From Gigaspora rosea (taxonomy: Eukaryota; Glomeromycota; Glomeromycetes; Diversisporales; Gigasporaceae), in contig QKWP01000498.1 in the NCBI GenBank assembly GCA_003550325.1, positions 165,073-229,072 on the forward strand: DNA of 64,000 bases, read 5' to 3'. Position numbers and translations under genes: made by a program. Below, piece by piece: positions 11,967 to 22,201 of the stretch. The notes beneath the pieces were generated by a model. The model saw only the letters and a list, made by a program, of their open reading frames with translations, did no database searches and was not told the origin of the DNA. Every line of letters begins with the position of its first letter. The stretch's first letter is position 1.

Positions 11967-12589
11967 AGCAGTGTTGTCACTTGGACGTGTCCATACTATG
12001 TTTTTTGTCCAACGTCCAAGATTGTCCAAAATTGTTCAAGCATATGTCCCATGTTTAACTAATCAATAAAGAAATTTAAAAAAATATATAATTATATATT
12101 TTTTTAGGTGCTGGACTCATTGGTGAAAAAATTAAAATAGATTATCTTAATAAAATTTTAAGTAATTTTAATTTGAAAAAATGTCCAAAATGTCCAAAAA
12201 ACGTCCAAGTGACAACAACCGCACCAGGGGTCTAGACGCTTTTGCAGTAACGTGACGTGGCGCATGAGAATTAACCAATCGGAGAACGTAAATTTTGATA
12301 GTCCCGGATCAGTCCGACATCAAAACAAAACACGTGTACAAGAAGAAAAAAAGAGAAAAGAGCAAAAATACTCGAAAACTAGTGTTTAAATCGGCCTTAA
12401 AAACCACATAAAAATGTCCGGAACGCGATTTTACATATATATAGGGACCTTCTAAGGCTATATACACGAACCCTAACCCTAACCTTAACAATAAAGCCAA
12501 AAAGTTAATCCGAAGACGCCACACCACGTGATGGTCACGTTACTGCAAAAGTGTCTAGACTCCTGGTGGGGCCAAGTGACAACACTGCG
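11967..12589. mobile_element. Nested fold-back/MITE cluster
   Basis: 'gcagtgttgtcacttgg' (11967) is repeated inverted at about 12573-12589. Inside, a first arm pair 'gtcacttggacgt' / 'acgtccaagtgac' spans about 11974-12212. A second pair ('ccaggggtctagacgctttt' and its near inverse ending at about 12568) spans about 12226-12568 and encloses a short CCCTAA-like run. The most economical reading is one MITE carrying another. The frame 12309-12527 minus is non-coding. Confidence 0.7.
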
Positions 12590-12675
12590 TACTGGTATGT
12601 TCGATCTGCAATGTATCACGTGATATATGTTGGTACGTGCAAAATCACATGACTGGTACGTGTCCGTAAACTTTC

Positions 12676-13368
12676 TACTTATTTATCGAACAATAGTAAT
12701 TCCGAGGTCACCTGATATTGATCAACCTTGGAAGACTAATCGACAACCCAATAGCTATTACCTCGTGACTCTTAATTTTCGGTTTCCGACCACTGCCAGC
12801 CTTAGGAGTTCAATTATAGCCCAGATCGCCGAAATAACCGTGACATCGTAAGCGAACCCCCCAACTGAGAGTAAACCTTCGTATCCCATAACCTATACAA
12901 GATAAAGACTTAGCTGATTAGTATCGGACGAATAATCAAATACAAGAAGCACAATAAGTAGTTAGATACTTAGCTTAGTCAAATTCCAAGACCTCTGAAC
13001 CCTGAAACCCAGACCAAATCAACCTCACCTCTTTCTGCCTACTATCTCAAGGTTTAGAAGTCTTGAGCACTTGTAGAGTTGATTTAGTTAGTGTTATTAG
13101 TGTATAGTCGTTATAGATATCAGTAGGGTTAAATTTACCCCTTCTCAACGGAAAAACAGTTATAGGCATGTAGTCGAGTGGCACGTGATATGAGCCGGGT
13201 TTGCAGTAAATCGGCGGACCGTGTTGATCCGTATACCGGTGCCAATTTAACGTGAAATCACGTAAATCGTACGTGCCTTTTGTAGCAGTTTACTAAACCG
13301 GGTAAGCAACATAATTTATGGTCTACTTTCAATAGAAATTTTATTAGAAGAGGACATGATAATAGTTG
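12676..13368. other. Non-coding part of the 6.35 kb element, right side
   Basis: Moderately GC-rich for this window with no homology I recognise. It continues the sequence interrupted by the MULE at 8152. I find no open frame worth calling. Confidence 0.4.
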
Positions 13369-13720
13369 GAGTATGTACATATCTGTAAATTAAAGCAGCT
13401 GCAAATGTGTAAAATCTTGCAAGGAATCTTTTTCCTTAAGATATCCAGAGAGGTTTAATTGCGAGTTTTTGAGTTTTTTTAAAAAAAAAATCGATTGTGA
13501 TCCTTCGCTCTTATTGTAATCCGAGAAACGAGCCAGCACGTGTCACTTTTGACACGTGCAATTCCGGGAAATGAAAACGTGCAACGTGGCATCTGATGCG
13601 TGACGTGTAGTGTCCGTGTCATTTTTATCGTAAAACGTGCATATGCGTGCCACATGATCCGTACTATCCCATGCATATACACAGTTTTCCCGTGCCATAC
13701 CCCGAACCACTTTTCTTATA

Positions 13721-14942
13721 GGGATGGCAAGTTGATGTTTATAGGTAATGATGTTAAAGATCAGATGGTATCAAAGGTAATTTTAAGTTCTTGTGACGAA
13801 TGCAGTTCCATGTTGATTAGAAGTCTCGTCTGACACTGGTGATGTTAATGAAATTGGAGAGGTTAATACTGAAAATATCTTCTTAATACTTCAAACTTTA
13901 ACTGGAGTCACGTGACCAGTTGGCAAGGATTTCATAGAGATTTACTATATCGGGAATTCGAGTCAATTTAACGTTAAATCGTTCCGTTGAATTGAGTCTC
14001 GAAGAGCTTATTATATTTAAAGCGAATTCGAGAATAATACAATTCAGATAAGCATATATGAAATTTGTAGTAGACGAGAACTGATTTTCCTTTGTTAAAT
14101 TTTGTCATTTATATATTTTTTAAATTTTTAGAGCACTACGCTGAATTTATAGCGATGCACTAATAATTAAGCGTTACGCTGAAATCTCTGCGTGTCGCTG
14201 AAAATTTGGCGCTACGCTGAAAAACTAGCGTTTTCGCTGAAAAGCTAACATTACACGATTAACTACGCACCCAACTACTAATTATTCCATTTTAGCAAAG
14301 ATATAAAGACGTGACATAATAATAATAGTATTACCAAAATTGACCACTGTTACCCGGAATTAAAAATATACATGTAGAAGACTACCGAATAAGGCATTTC
14401 CTACCATTTCGAAAGTAAACATATTAATTTGTTACTGTTGCAAGGTGTTTATGAATAATACTATTACAATAAAAAGTCCGTGGATAATTTCTTAGTATAT
14501 GCAGTTTATCTACCCACTACTGTCTTGTGAAACTAGTTTATTTACCCACGATTTTACCACGAGGCTATTTTACATCAGAGTGATGCCCCAAACTGTATGT
14601 TTCATATGTTAGTAAATTTTGCATCTCTAAGGTTTTTGATTTAACTATAATTATAGCAAAAAATACAATAATTTTATTACAATTATGATAAGTTACATCA
14701 TTATGGCTGTACCGCTAGGTTTAATACAACTCAATTTCAAAGCTTACTTTTAAATCTAACATTTCTCCGATCATGGTTTCGTGCAATTGCGTTGCACAGC
14801 TACTTATAAATAAACTAAGGAGACATTATATATTAATCTTTAATAGTCAAACTGTATAGTTTACTATCTATAAAAAAGTTGATTAGCCTTTACTATAGCA
14901 TAGATAATAAATTAATTAAACAATTAAATTTATATTACATAC
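13721..14942. other. Start of repeated unit 1, non-coding
   Basis: Conserved with 34911-35107 plus 39912-41294 (unit 2) and 50091-50737 (unit 3). A run at 14120-14250 repeats short 'acgctgaa' words. Since the kinase gene ends with a splice donor at 14942, this region may contain its intron and last exon or its 3' UTR, but no further coding exon can be identified. Confidence 0.5.
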
Positions 14943-16056
14943 CTTTACAAAGTGAATTAGTATAATAAATAAATTTACTTGTATACATTGATTTAGGATA
15001 TACTGGAAAATTCATATTTTCATTTTCTTTTAATATTTCTTCTGATTCTGATAAATCTAATAAAATCTTCTCATTAATTTGCCATTCTGTAAAAATTTCA
15101 TGAATTTTTGCTGCCGAGGGACGATTTTCTGGATCTTCATCCCAACATTTTTCCATGAGTTTTATATAACATTGTGGTGTATTCTTGATAATAATTGGCC
15201 GTAAAATTATTATTACATATTTCCAATTGAAGTTGAGGTCCAATTTTTGATTATAAAATACAGATTTTCCATATAAAATTTCCCACATAATTATTCCAAA
15301 TGAATAGATATCAGATGCTGTAGTATATTGCTTTCCATTTAAAATTTCTGGAGCGATATATGGCAAAATTCCATAAACACCACTAGATTCGGCTTTTAAC
15401 ATATTGGATGATATTGAAAGCCCTAAGTCTGCAATATATGCGCTATGTAAATTATACTGCAAAACATTACCACTATGTAAATCTCGATGAATAATATTTT
15501 TTGAATGAATTGCCTGAAGGTCTGAAGCTATGCAATGTAGAAGTGTTAATTTATCTTCCCATTTCATTCGTGCAACATGGTGAAGATTTTCTCGCAAAGA
15601 GCCTTTTGAAGCATATTCCATTACAAGAATATAATCTTCAGAGGTATCATGTTTAGATATGCCATAACACTTTAAAAATGATGGATTTTCATAACCAATA
15701 TCGCAATATGCTTTTAGCTTTAATAATAAAAAATAAACATTAAATGTAACCAATTAGAACACTAAATATTGTTAAAACCTTTTAAGTAATTTACCTCTGT
15801 TATAAATTCCTTATGACATCTTTTTGATCCATGTAACAATTTAAGCGCAATGTCAGATGTAACATTTCGATTTGAGTCATTCCATTCAGCATAGTATACA
15901 GTAGCAAATCCACCCTCTCCTATTTTTCTAATTTTTTCAAATCGATTATAGGGAATCCATGATAGTTTATATTTATTTTCATTAATTATTTCTTTTAGAT
16001 CATCTTCAATGTCAAAATATTCTTGCATAGTTCCGTTTTTGACTAAAAATTCATTT
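14943..16056 (-). CDS. TKL-type protein kinase, unit 1
   Basis: Exon 1 runs from a possible acceptor at 16056 to 15795, a GT-AG intron spans 15794-15718, and exon 2 runs 15717-14943, ending at a 'gtatgt' donor, so a further exon is expected. The glycine loop (GEGGFATVYYAEW) and the lysine strand (IALKLL) are in exon 1. Exon 2 holds the catalytic loop HRDLHSGNVL, DLG in place of DFG (IADLGLS), and YIAPEIL. These fit a serine/threonine kinase of the TKL group as expanded in Glomeromycotina; it would phosphorylate unknown cytosolic targets. ATG 16028 is an internal Met: the paralogues have ATA there and the frame continues upstream, so the true start is not visible. Odd: 17 codons after FYNQK are read in a shifted frame compared with units 2 and 3, with the frame restored before RPIIIKNTPQ. 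It lies just downstream of the Sel1 gene on the same strand. Confidence 0.85.
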
Positions 16057-16198
16057 CTTAGATCGCAAATAATTAATAAATTATAAAATAAATTATAATA
16101 GAATTACCTGATAATTGTTCCTTTTCCCTAATTTAATAGAAATTTTGTAAGACACTAACTATAAAAAATAAAAGTATTGTATATAAAAAATGGGATAT

Positions 16199-18019
16199 TT
16201 ACTTTTGAAACCAATAATTAGCTTTTTGCAAATCTCTTGTTACTCCAATTCCATTTCGATAACAATTCCCAACATTATTCATTGCAGTTAAATTGTTCAT
16301 ATCAGCAGATTTTTTAAAATAAATAAATGCCATATGTTCGTCTTTTTCAGCTCCAATACCTTTTTCATAACAAAATCCAACATTATTTGCACCATTATCG
16401 TTTCCCATTTCTGCAGATTTTTTATAATAAACAAATGCCTTCTGTTCATCCTTTTCAACTCCAATTCCATAACCATAGCAACTTCCAACAGAAAATATTC
16501 CAGAACTATTACCCATATCTGCAGACTTTTGAAAATAAATGAATGCTTTATGCTCATCCTTTTCAATTCCAATTCCAATTTGATAACAACGACCAATATT
16601 ATATGCACCAAGGGCATCACCCAAATCAGCAGATTTCTGATAATAAGCGAATGCTTTATTTTCATCCTTTTCAACTCCGATTCCTTCTTCATAACAATAA
16701 CCAATATTGATTATTCCACCAGTATCTCCCATATCAGCGGATTTCTGATAATAAATAAATGCTTTATGTTCATCCTTTTCAACACCAATTCCTTTTTCAT
16801 AACAACAACCAACATTGCGTGTTCCGCTAGCATCGCCAATATCAGCAGATTTTTGATAATAAATGAATGCTTTATGCTGATCCTTTTCAACTCCAATTCC
16901 ATTTTGAAAACAATTGCCGACATTATCTGCACCAAGAGAATTACCCAAATCAGCAGATTTTTGATAATAGGTGAATGCTTTATGTTGATCTTTTTCAACT
17001 CCAATTCCTTTTTCATAACAATAACCAACATTATTTGCACCAAGAGCATTACCCATATCAGCAGATTTTTGATAATAGGTGAATGCTTTATGTTCATCCT
17101 TTTCTACTCCAATTCCATTTTGATAACATTCACCAACCCTGCGTGTTCCTTCTGCATCGCCCATATCAGCAGATTTTTTATAATAAGCGAATGCCTTATG
17201 TTCATCCTTTTTAACTTCAATTCCTTTTTCATAAAAATAACCAACACCGTTTATTCCACCAGCATTATCCATATCAGCAGATTTTTGAAAATTAATGAAC
17301 GCTTTATGTTCATCCTTTTCAATTCCAATTCCATAAAGATAACAATGACCAACACTATACATCCCATCAGTATTACCCATATCAGCAGATTTTTGATAAT
17401 TAATGAATGCTTTATGTTCATTCTTTTCAACTCCAATTCCACTTTGATAACAATTACCAACCATATTTGCACCACGAGCATCGCCCAAATCAGCAGCTTT
17501 TTGATAATAGATGAATGCCTTCTTTTCATCCTTTTTAATTCCAATTGCGTTTTCATAACAACGACCAACATTGTATATTCCATTAAGATCACCAATATCA
17601 GCAGATTTTTGATAATAAATGAATGCCTTATTTTCATCCTTTTTAATTCCAATCCCGTTTTCATAACAATAACCAACACCAACTATTCCACCGGTATTGC
17701 CCAAATCGGCCGATTTTTGGTAATAAATAAATGCCTTATGTTCATCCTTTTCAACTGCAATTCCTCAAAAATAACAATAACCAACACTGCACATTCCGTT
17801 AGCATTTCCCATATCAGCAGATTTTTGATAATAAATGAACGCCTTATCTTCATCCTTTTCAACCCCAATTCCATCTTCATAACAGATGCCAAGTGAAATC
17901 ATTCCATTAGTATCACCCATATCAGCAGATTTTTGAAAATAAATGAACGCTTTATGTTCATCCTTTTCAACTCCAATTCCAAGTAAATAATTGTTTCCAA
18001 GGTTATTAAGGTATGACAT
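16199..18019 (-). pseudogene. Sel1-repeat gene, unit 1 (interrupted)
   Basis: About 16 Sel1 repeats of 36 residues, each close to KAFIYYQKSADMGN followed by VGYCYENGIGVEKDEH. A TGA at 17765-17767 replaces codons that read SG in units 2 and 3. Upstream, a TAA replaces a Lys codon of the basic N-terminus, so the first usable ATG (18019) starts after the HHKKS segment. The frame is otherwise kept, which points to recent loss. Sel1 repeats form TPR-like superhelices that hold partner proteins; intact relatives act as kinase or chitin-synthase scaffolds. The array ends in NYWFQK and a stop at 16199, where the stop region also offers a 'gtaaat' donor. A further exon joining it to the kinase cannot be excluded. 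Confidence 0.85.
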
Positions 18020-18069
18020 AGTTGGTTATTTATGATGAAATAGATGATTATAAATTTTTTTAATTTTAT

Positions 18070-19102
18070 GGAAAAACCGAAAATAAGAGCATATAAATTA
18101 TGTACGATTATTTTTCAGATTTTTATGCCACTATCGAGTAACGTCAGATGAGATTTTGTACAACTAAGTTGCATAACTTTCATTATGAGTAACGTTAGAT
18201 GAGCAAAAATTTATTATGAGTAATGTCATGTGAGCTTCAGCTTTCAAGCCCCAGATATTTTATTTCTTTTACTTGAAAATTATGTGTATAAATTTTGCAT
18301 TTTTATTGGGTGACATATGTGGCAAAGCAGGATCTGAATGCATATTAGGAACTTAATGTGTAGCACCTTTACAGGGTATATTTAGTACTTTCTTCGATAT
18401 ACAACTTTTGCGCGCAGTCTGTGAATCTATACTGCTGCTTTCGATTAAATACGTAAAAAGCAAGACTATACGATTAATTTCAACCGCAATATTATAACAA
18501 GAAATAGTGAAAAATGATTTTTTGACATAAATATCAGTGGCCTGATGCAAATTTTTTTGTATATTCGTTGGATATTAGGTATTTTTTTTTTTTTTGTAGG
18601 ATTATTTATTGGGTTGATAAAATGATAATCGCTGATCATCAAAGATGAGAATGAAAAAGGTTGTTATATACATATTGATTATTGGATTACATTTCTTAGA
18701 TATGACGTTAGCACACACAATCAGATTGATGTATAAGTGTTTCTCCATATAATTCTAGTGTCGCCTGTAAAAAAAATTTAGTCGATATCACTGTAAATAC
18801 TGAAATATAATAGGTTGGTTCAGATTAATTTATAAAGTAAGCGGGAGTTTAAAACTCCTATATTATTATAATAAAAATAAATAAAATTTATAGATCGCTT
18901 ATTTCTAAAAAAAATTTATTTGATATCAGACATCTAATCATTAATTCTGAACACACATTCCTCATTTAATTTATTCTTTTCACGTTGACATTGTTTGCAA
19001 AAGGTAATGATTAATTATTTATTGATTAATATCGATGTATTTATAATCTATTCAGTTCTTATTTACTTTTTTATTTATTCATGCTGTGAATTAATGAACG
19101 TT
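18070..19102. other. Conserved intergenic block between Sel1 and BTB genes, unit 1
   Basis: Matches 44.87-46.65 kb and 55.40-56.45 kb apart from insertions. It should hold divergent promoters for the minus-strand Sel1 gene and the plus-strand BTB gene. Repeated 'gagtaacgt(c/t)agatgagc' words lie at 18130-18240. No conserved frame is seen. Confidence 0.55.
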
Positions 19103-20405
19103 AGGCCGTTCGAAGTTGATTCTTTGGTTAACATCACTTTTCCAGGACTCATGGGAGGGGGGAGGGGGTAAAATGAAACGAACATATGAAACGAACATAT
19201 AAAAATGAAGCAATTTCATTGGTTGATGTAAATCAGGTGACTGGTGATAGTCATTCAGCGTTTTGATTGGCTGTTCATTTTTCGCGGGAGGGGGAGACTT
19301 CAGCTGGGGGTGATGTTATCTGAAAAATTAACTTCAAACGGCCTTAACATTACATTCCTCTTATAAAAGAAAGGTGCAAAAATAAATAAATATCGCATAT
19401 AATTAATTTATCATAAAAAGTATTTTATCCGATAAAAAGAACTTCGTACGTATGTACAATTTTTACAGGCAAAATTCTCGTGATATAGTGATCGGATCTG
19501 CATCATTTTAAAGTATATATGCAGCGATCACAGATTGGAATTTTGGGGTTTCCAAATTCCTATTGGTCGAGCAAATTTTGTCCCGAATGGTTCCGTAAAA
19601 GCTAAATGTTTATTCAAATATTTCTTCTCGTTAATACTAGTTTTCTAGCTCTTCACAATCGANTTCCGTAAAAGCTAAATGTTTATTCAAATATTTCTTC
19701 TCGTTAATACTAGTTTTCTAGCTCTTCACAATCGAACAAAAAGCTCTTCGGAAGCTCTTTATTCAGCAGTTTTTTGTTGAATCGTTTTATTGCAAACTGA
19801 AATAAACATATATGAGAGGACAGCAAATAGGAATTAAAATTTTAGCTTTATTTTTTATTATTTATTTATTTATTTATTTTTTTTTAAGTTTTTATTTTTT
19901 TAATTCGTTTTTTATTTTTAAATTATTTTATTTAACCGCGAAATAACGCACAGAGTTATTTCGAGTTTCGGTCTGAAATAATCTTTTTTTTAGGCCGATT
20001 TCGTGGTTATGCAGTATTTATTTTTTTTTAATTTTTACCGGGGGACATCAAAGAGGAAGGGGAGGGGTGATGTTAACCGAAATCTTAAATTCAAACGGCC
20101 TTAGATAGGTTTTAGGTCGTAATATAATAAGCAAATTGCCTAAGATCATCAGATTCTTAATTTGATTGGTCAGATATCACGTGATTCTGCTCCGCTTTAG
20201 ACGACCCCATATAGAGCTAAGTACGTACGTTCGTACATACGTCAGCTACTAGTAATATCTTGCACGAAGTAATAAATCGAATTTATATATTGAATTTGAT
20301 TTCTAAATAATGATAATATTTCATTATTTTTATTTTTTTTCATATGTTCATTTTACCCGGGGGCCAGGGGGACCATTGGAACCAAAAAATTAACTTCAAA
20401 CGGCC
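19103..20405. mobile_element. 'GGCCGTT' Harbinger-like element, copy 1
   Basis: Starts 'ggccgttcgaagttgattct' and ends 'taacttcaaacggcc', with TTA on both sides. The same host site is uninterrupted near 46.63 and 56.41 kb. Extra inverted ends inside, at about 19347 and 20098, show nested or rearranged copies; the first 245 bp are themselves bounded by the same ends. The element is non-coding. It is the inverted, shorter counterpart of 47596-50090. Confidence 0.8.
19591..19735. repeat. 72-bp exact duplication around a single N (19663)
   Basis: 19591-19662 and 19664-19735 are identical, separated by one N. This looks like a contig overlap left uncollapsed. Confidence 0.85.
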
Positions 20406-21246
20406 TTATCGAAATATTATAATTTAACTATTCATTTATCATTTTGGAATTTGCATTAAATTAGTCTATAATAATAATGATTTTTATTATTTATGTACAG
20501 TATTACAGTTAATATCAATTTCATGTACCGCAACGCACTTAAAAGTGACTTTAATTTCGTTGAAAAAAATTCAAATTTGTTATTTTTCATCAAATGCCAA
20601 TATTGTGCACTTAGTTAAAGGTCAAATATAAAATGCTCACCTTGGTTTATTTGAATAATGACAAAGTAATCATCTATACGCAAATTCTCATACGTGATTT
20701 ACCAAATCAGTCACGTTAATATTTTTTGGTTTTTTTTTTTCTAGATTTTTCCGTTCCTGGTTTTGAGCGACAACTTCGCGAAGCTATCTGGTTCCTAATG
20801 ACACATGCAGATTTTAAATTGATGGGAATTAATAAACGACGCACAACACATTGACACCAGTGCACAAAATTTCCAGATGATCCAATCTGCTTTTTGTATT
20901 TTTTAATCTGTAGTTCGGATCTAACGACAAATGAAATTTGGTTAAGTAACGTAAATTTCGGCTAATAAAATTTCGAACTAGAAATTTTTAATTAAATGGA
21001 AATCTTGTATTTTACAATGGATTTTGTGCTCGACTATGTAAAATTCACCAATAGAAATATTGATTGTTATGGATAAATGGACAAATATAAGATTATCAAT
21101 ATAGATTCCTATAATCATAAAAAATATTCTAGTGCTTCAATCAAAAATCAGGAAAAAATAAACTATTTTATAAAAATAAACATTTAAAAAATTTTACATT
21201 CTTAATGAACCAAATAAAAAATAATTAAAAGTTTAAACTTGATTAA
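20406..21246. other. Upstream region of BTB copy B
   Basis: Resumes the conserved block interrupted at 19102 and matches 4500-5317, 46630-47413 and 56420-57194. No gene is seen. Confidence 0.55.
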
Positions 21247-22007
21247 ATGGCATTAAACTTCTTTGAAAACTTTCAAATAATTATCTTGAACTTCTTGACG
21301 ACAAGGAGGATTTTAACATAGTCATTAATGTTGGTGAATACCAAATACAAAGATATTCAGAGCACATTCGGCAATTTTAAGATATAGATCTTTATATTTC
21401 GTAATGAATTAAATAATATCAGTAAAGATGAGAATAATATTAAAACAATTAATTTAAAAAATGTTACCATCCAACAGTTTGAAATTATTATAAATTAAGT
21501 TATTCTGTAAGGTATTCCATGATTTTTATATTACGTTGCAAGAAATTAATTTAAATATACATAAAATTTTTATACAAGATATATTTACGGAGGAATAGCC
21601 TTGCTCGAAAAACATGAAGCATCATTTATTTTTGAGCTTGTTCATATTACTTATGAATTTCTTTTGGATGAATTGGCCAAACAACTTCAAAATCAATTAA
21701 TTGAAAAGGAAGCTCATTGGCTTCGATTACATTTTAATCGTATTTATGAAAAATGTTTCCAAAATAATAACCTTCAAGATTTACAAAACTGGTGTAGTAA
21801 TATTGTGGCAAAGTACCCTAATATGATTTTTGATTCTAAAGATTTTTTTACGCTTCATGAAAACGCTTTAGTCTCATTTATTAGTCGTGATGATTTATAA
21901 ATGGAAGAAGTAAAAATTTGGAATTAAGTTATGTTATAAAATGGGGAATTTCAAAAAATCCAAGCTTACCATCCGATCCTGAAGACTGGTCACGTGTGAA
22001 TTTTTGT
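21247..22007 (+). pseudogene. BTB-BACK-TLDc gene, copy B (truncated)
   Basis: ATG 21247 gives the MALNFFE opening of the BTB domain, but one missing A shifts the frame a few codons later. The first exon ends near 21495 and the second starts near 21570. The best-preserved segment is the BACK region, 21601-21900 (HEASFIFELVHITYEF, WLRLHFNRIYEKC, WCSNIVAKYPN). It ends at a TAA that replaces a Gln codon after SRDDL. Coding homology stops at about 22007 inside the PEDWSR-like region, where a MITE remnant abuts, so the whole TLDc domain is missing. Compared with copy D, about 1.4 kb has been deleted. Confidence 0.85.
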
Positions 22008-22182
22008 AAATTAAGGTCCTCGAATTAAAATTATAAATCCTACCAAAATCCACTTATACTCAAAAAAACCCTAAATCCTAACCTAACTGGTAAAAAAAGC
22101 TAAGAAAATGCACCTTAAAAATTTTAGAAAATTTTATATTAAAATAATTAAAATTTCCAGCTTCAGCCTCGACATTAATTAT
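22008..22182. mobile_element. Truncated 'TGTCRCGGCTGA' MITE
   Basis: Homologous to the right part of 59304-59702, from 'aaattataaatcctaccaaa' to the end 'aatttccagcttcagcc'. The left end is missing because the deletion that removed the TLDc domain ends here. Confidence 0.75.
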
Positions 22183-22201
22183 TATAATTGTCTAATTATT
22201 A

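Larger units (their letters stand above)
8153..12675 (-). mobile_element. Mutator-like (MULE) transposon with about 80-bp TIRs
   Basis: The left end (8153 to about 8235, 'gaaagtctacggacatgtac...') is repeated inverted at about 12594-12675 ('gaaagtttacggacacgtac...'). Both continue through 'catgtgattttgcacgtac' and 'attgcagatcgaac'. Similar words flank the ends ('taccttatttacg' left, 'tacttatttatcg' right), but an exact 9-bp target duplication is not clear. A decayed minus-strand transposase fills 8691-11239 and MITEs sit in the 5' part. Confidence 0.85.
7369..13720. mobile_element. 6.35 kb TIR element enclosing a MULE
   Basis: Left end 'tataagaaaagtggtccggg' (7369) and right end, inverted, 'tataagaaaagtggttcggg' (13720) match at 19 of 20 bases. 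Outside it, the left flank is the 3' end of BTB copy A and the right flank is the start of unit 1, so the element sits between two units. Parts outside the inner MULE (7381-8152, 12676-13700) show no protein I recognise. Related ends occur at 34375 ('ccctataagaaa'), 34911 and 61397. Confidence 0.65.

Noticed and set aside
12465-12490. Telomere-like CCCTAA/TTAGGG runs (also near 59530)
   Set aside because: Only two to three units, inside small inverted-repeat elements and far from any end; not telomeres.
16199-18019. CRISPR-like regular spacing in the Sel1 arrays
   Set aside because: The period is a 108-bp coding repeat with no distinct spacers and no cas genes; the context is eukaryotic.
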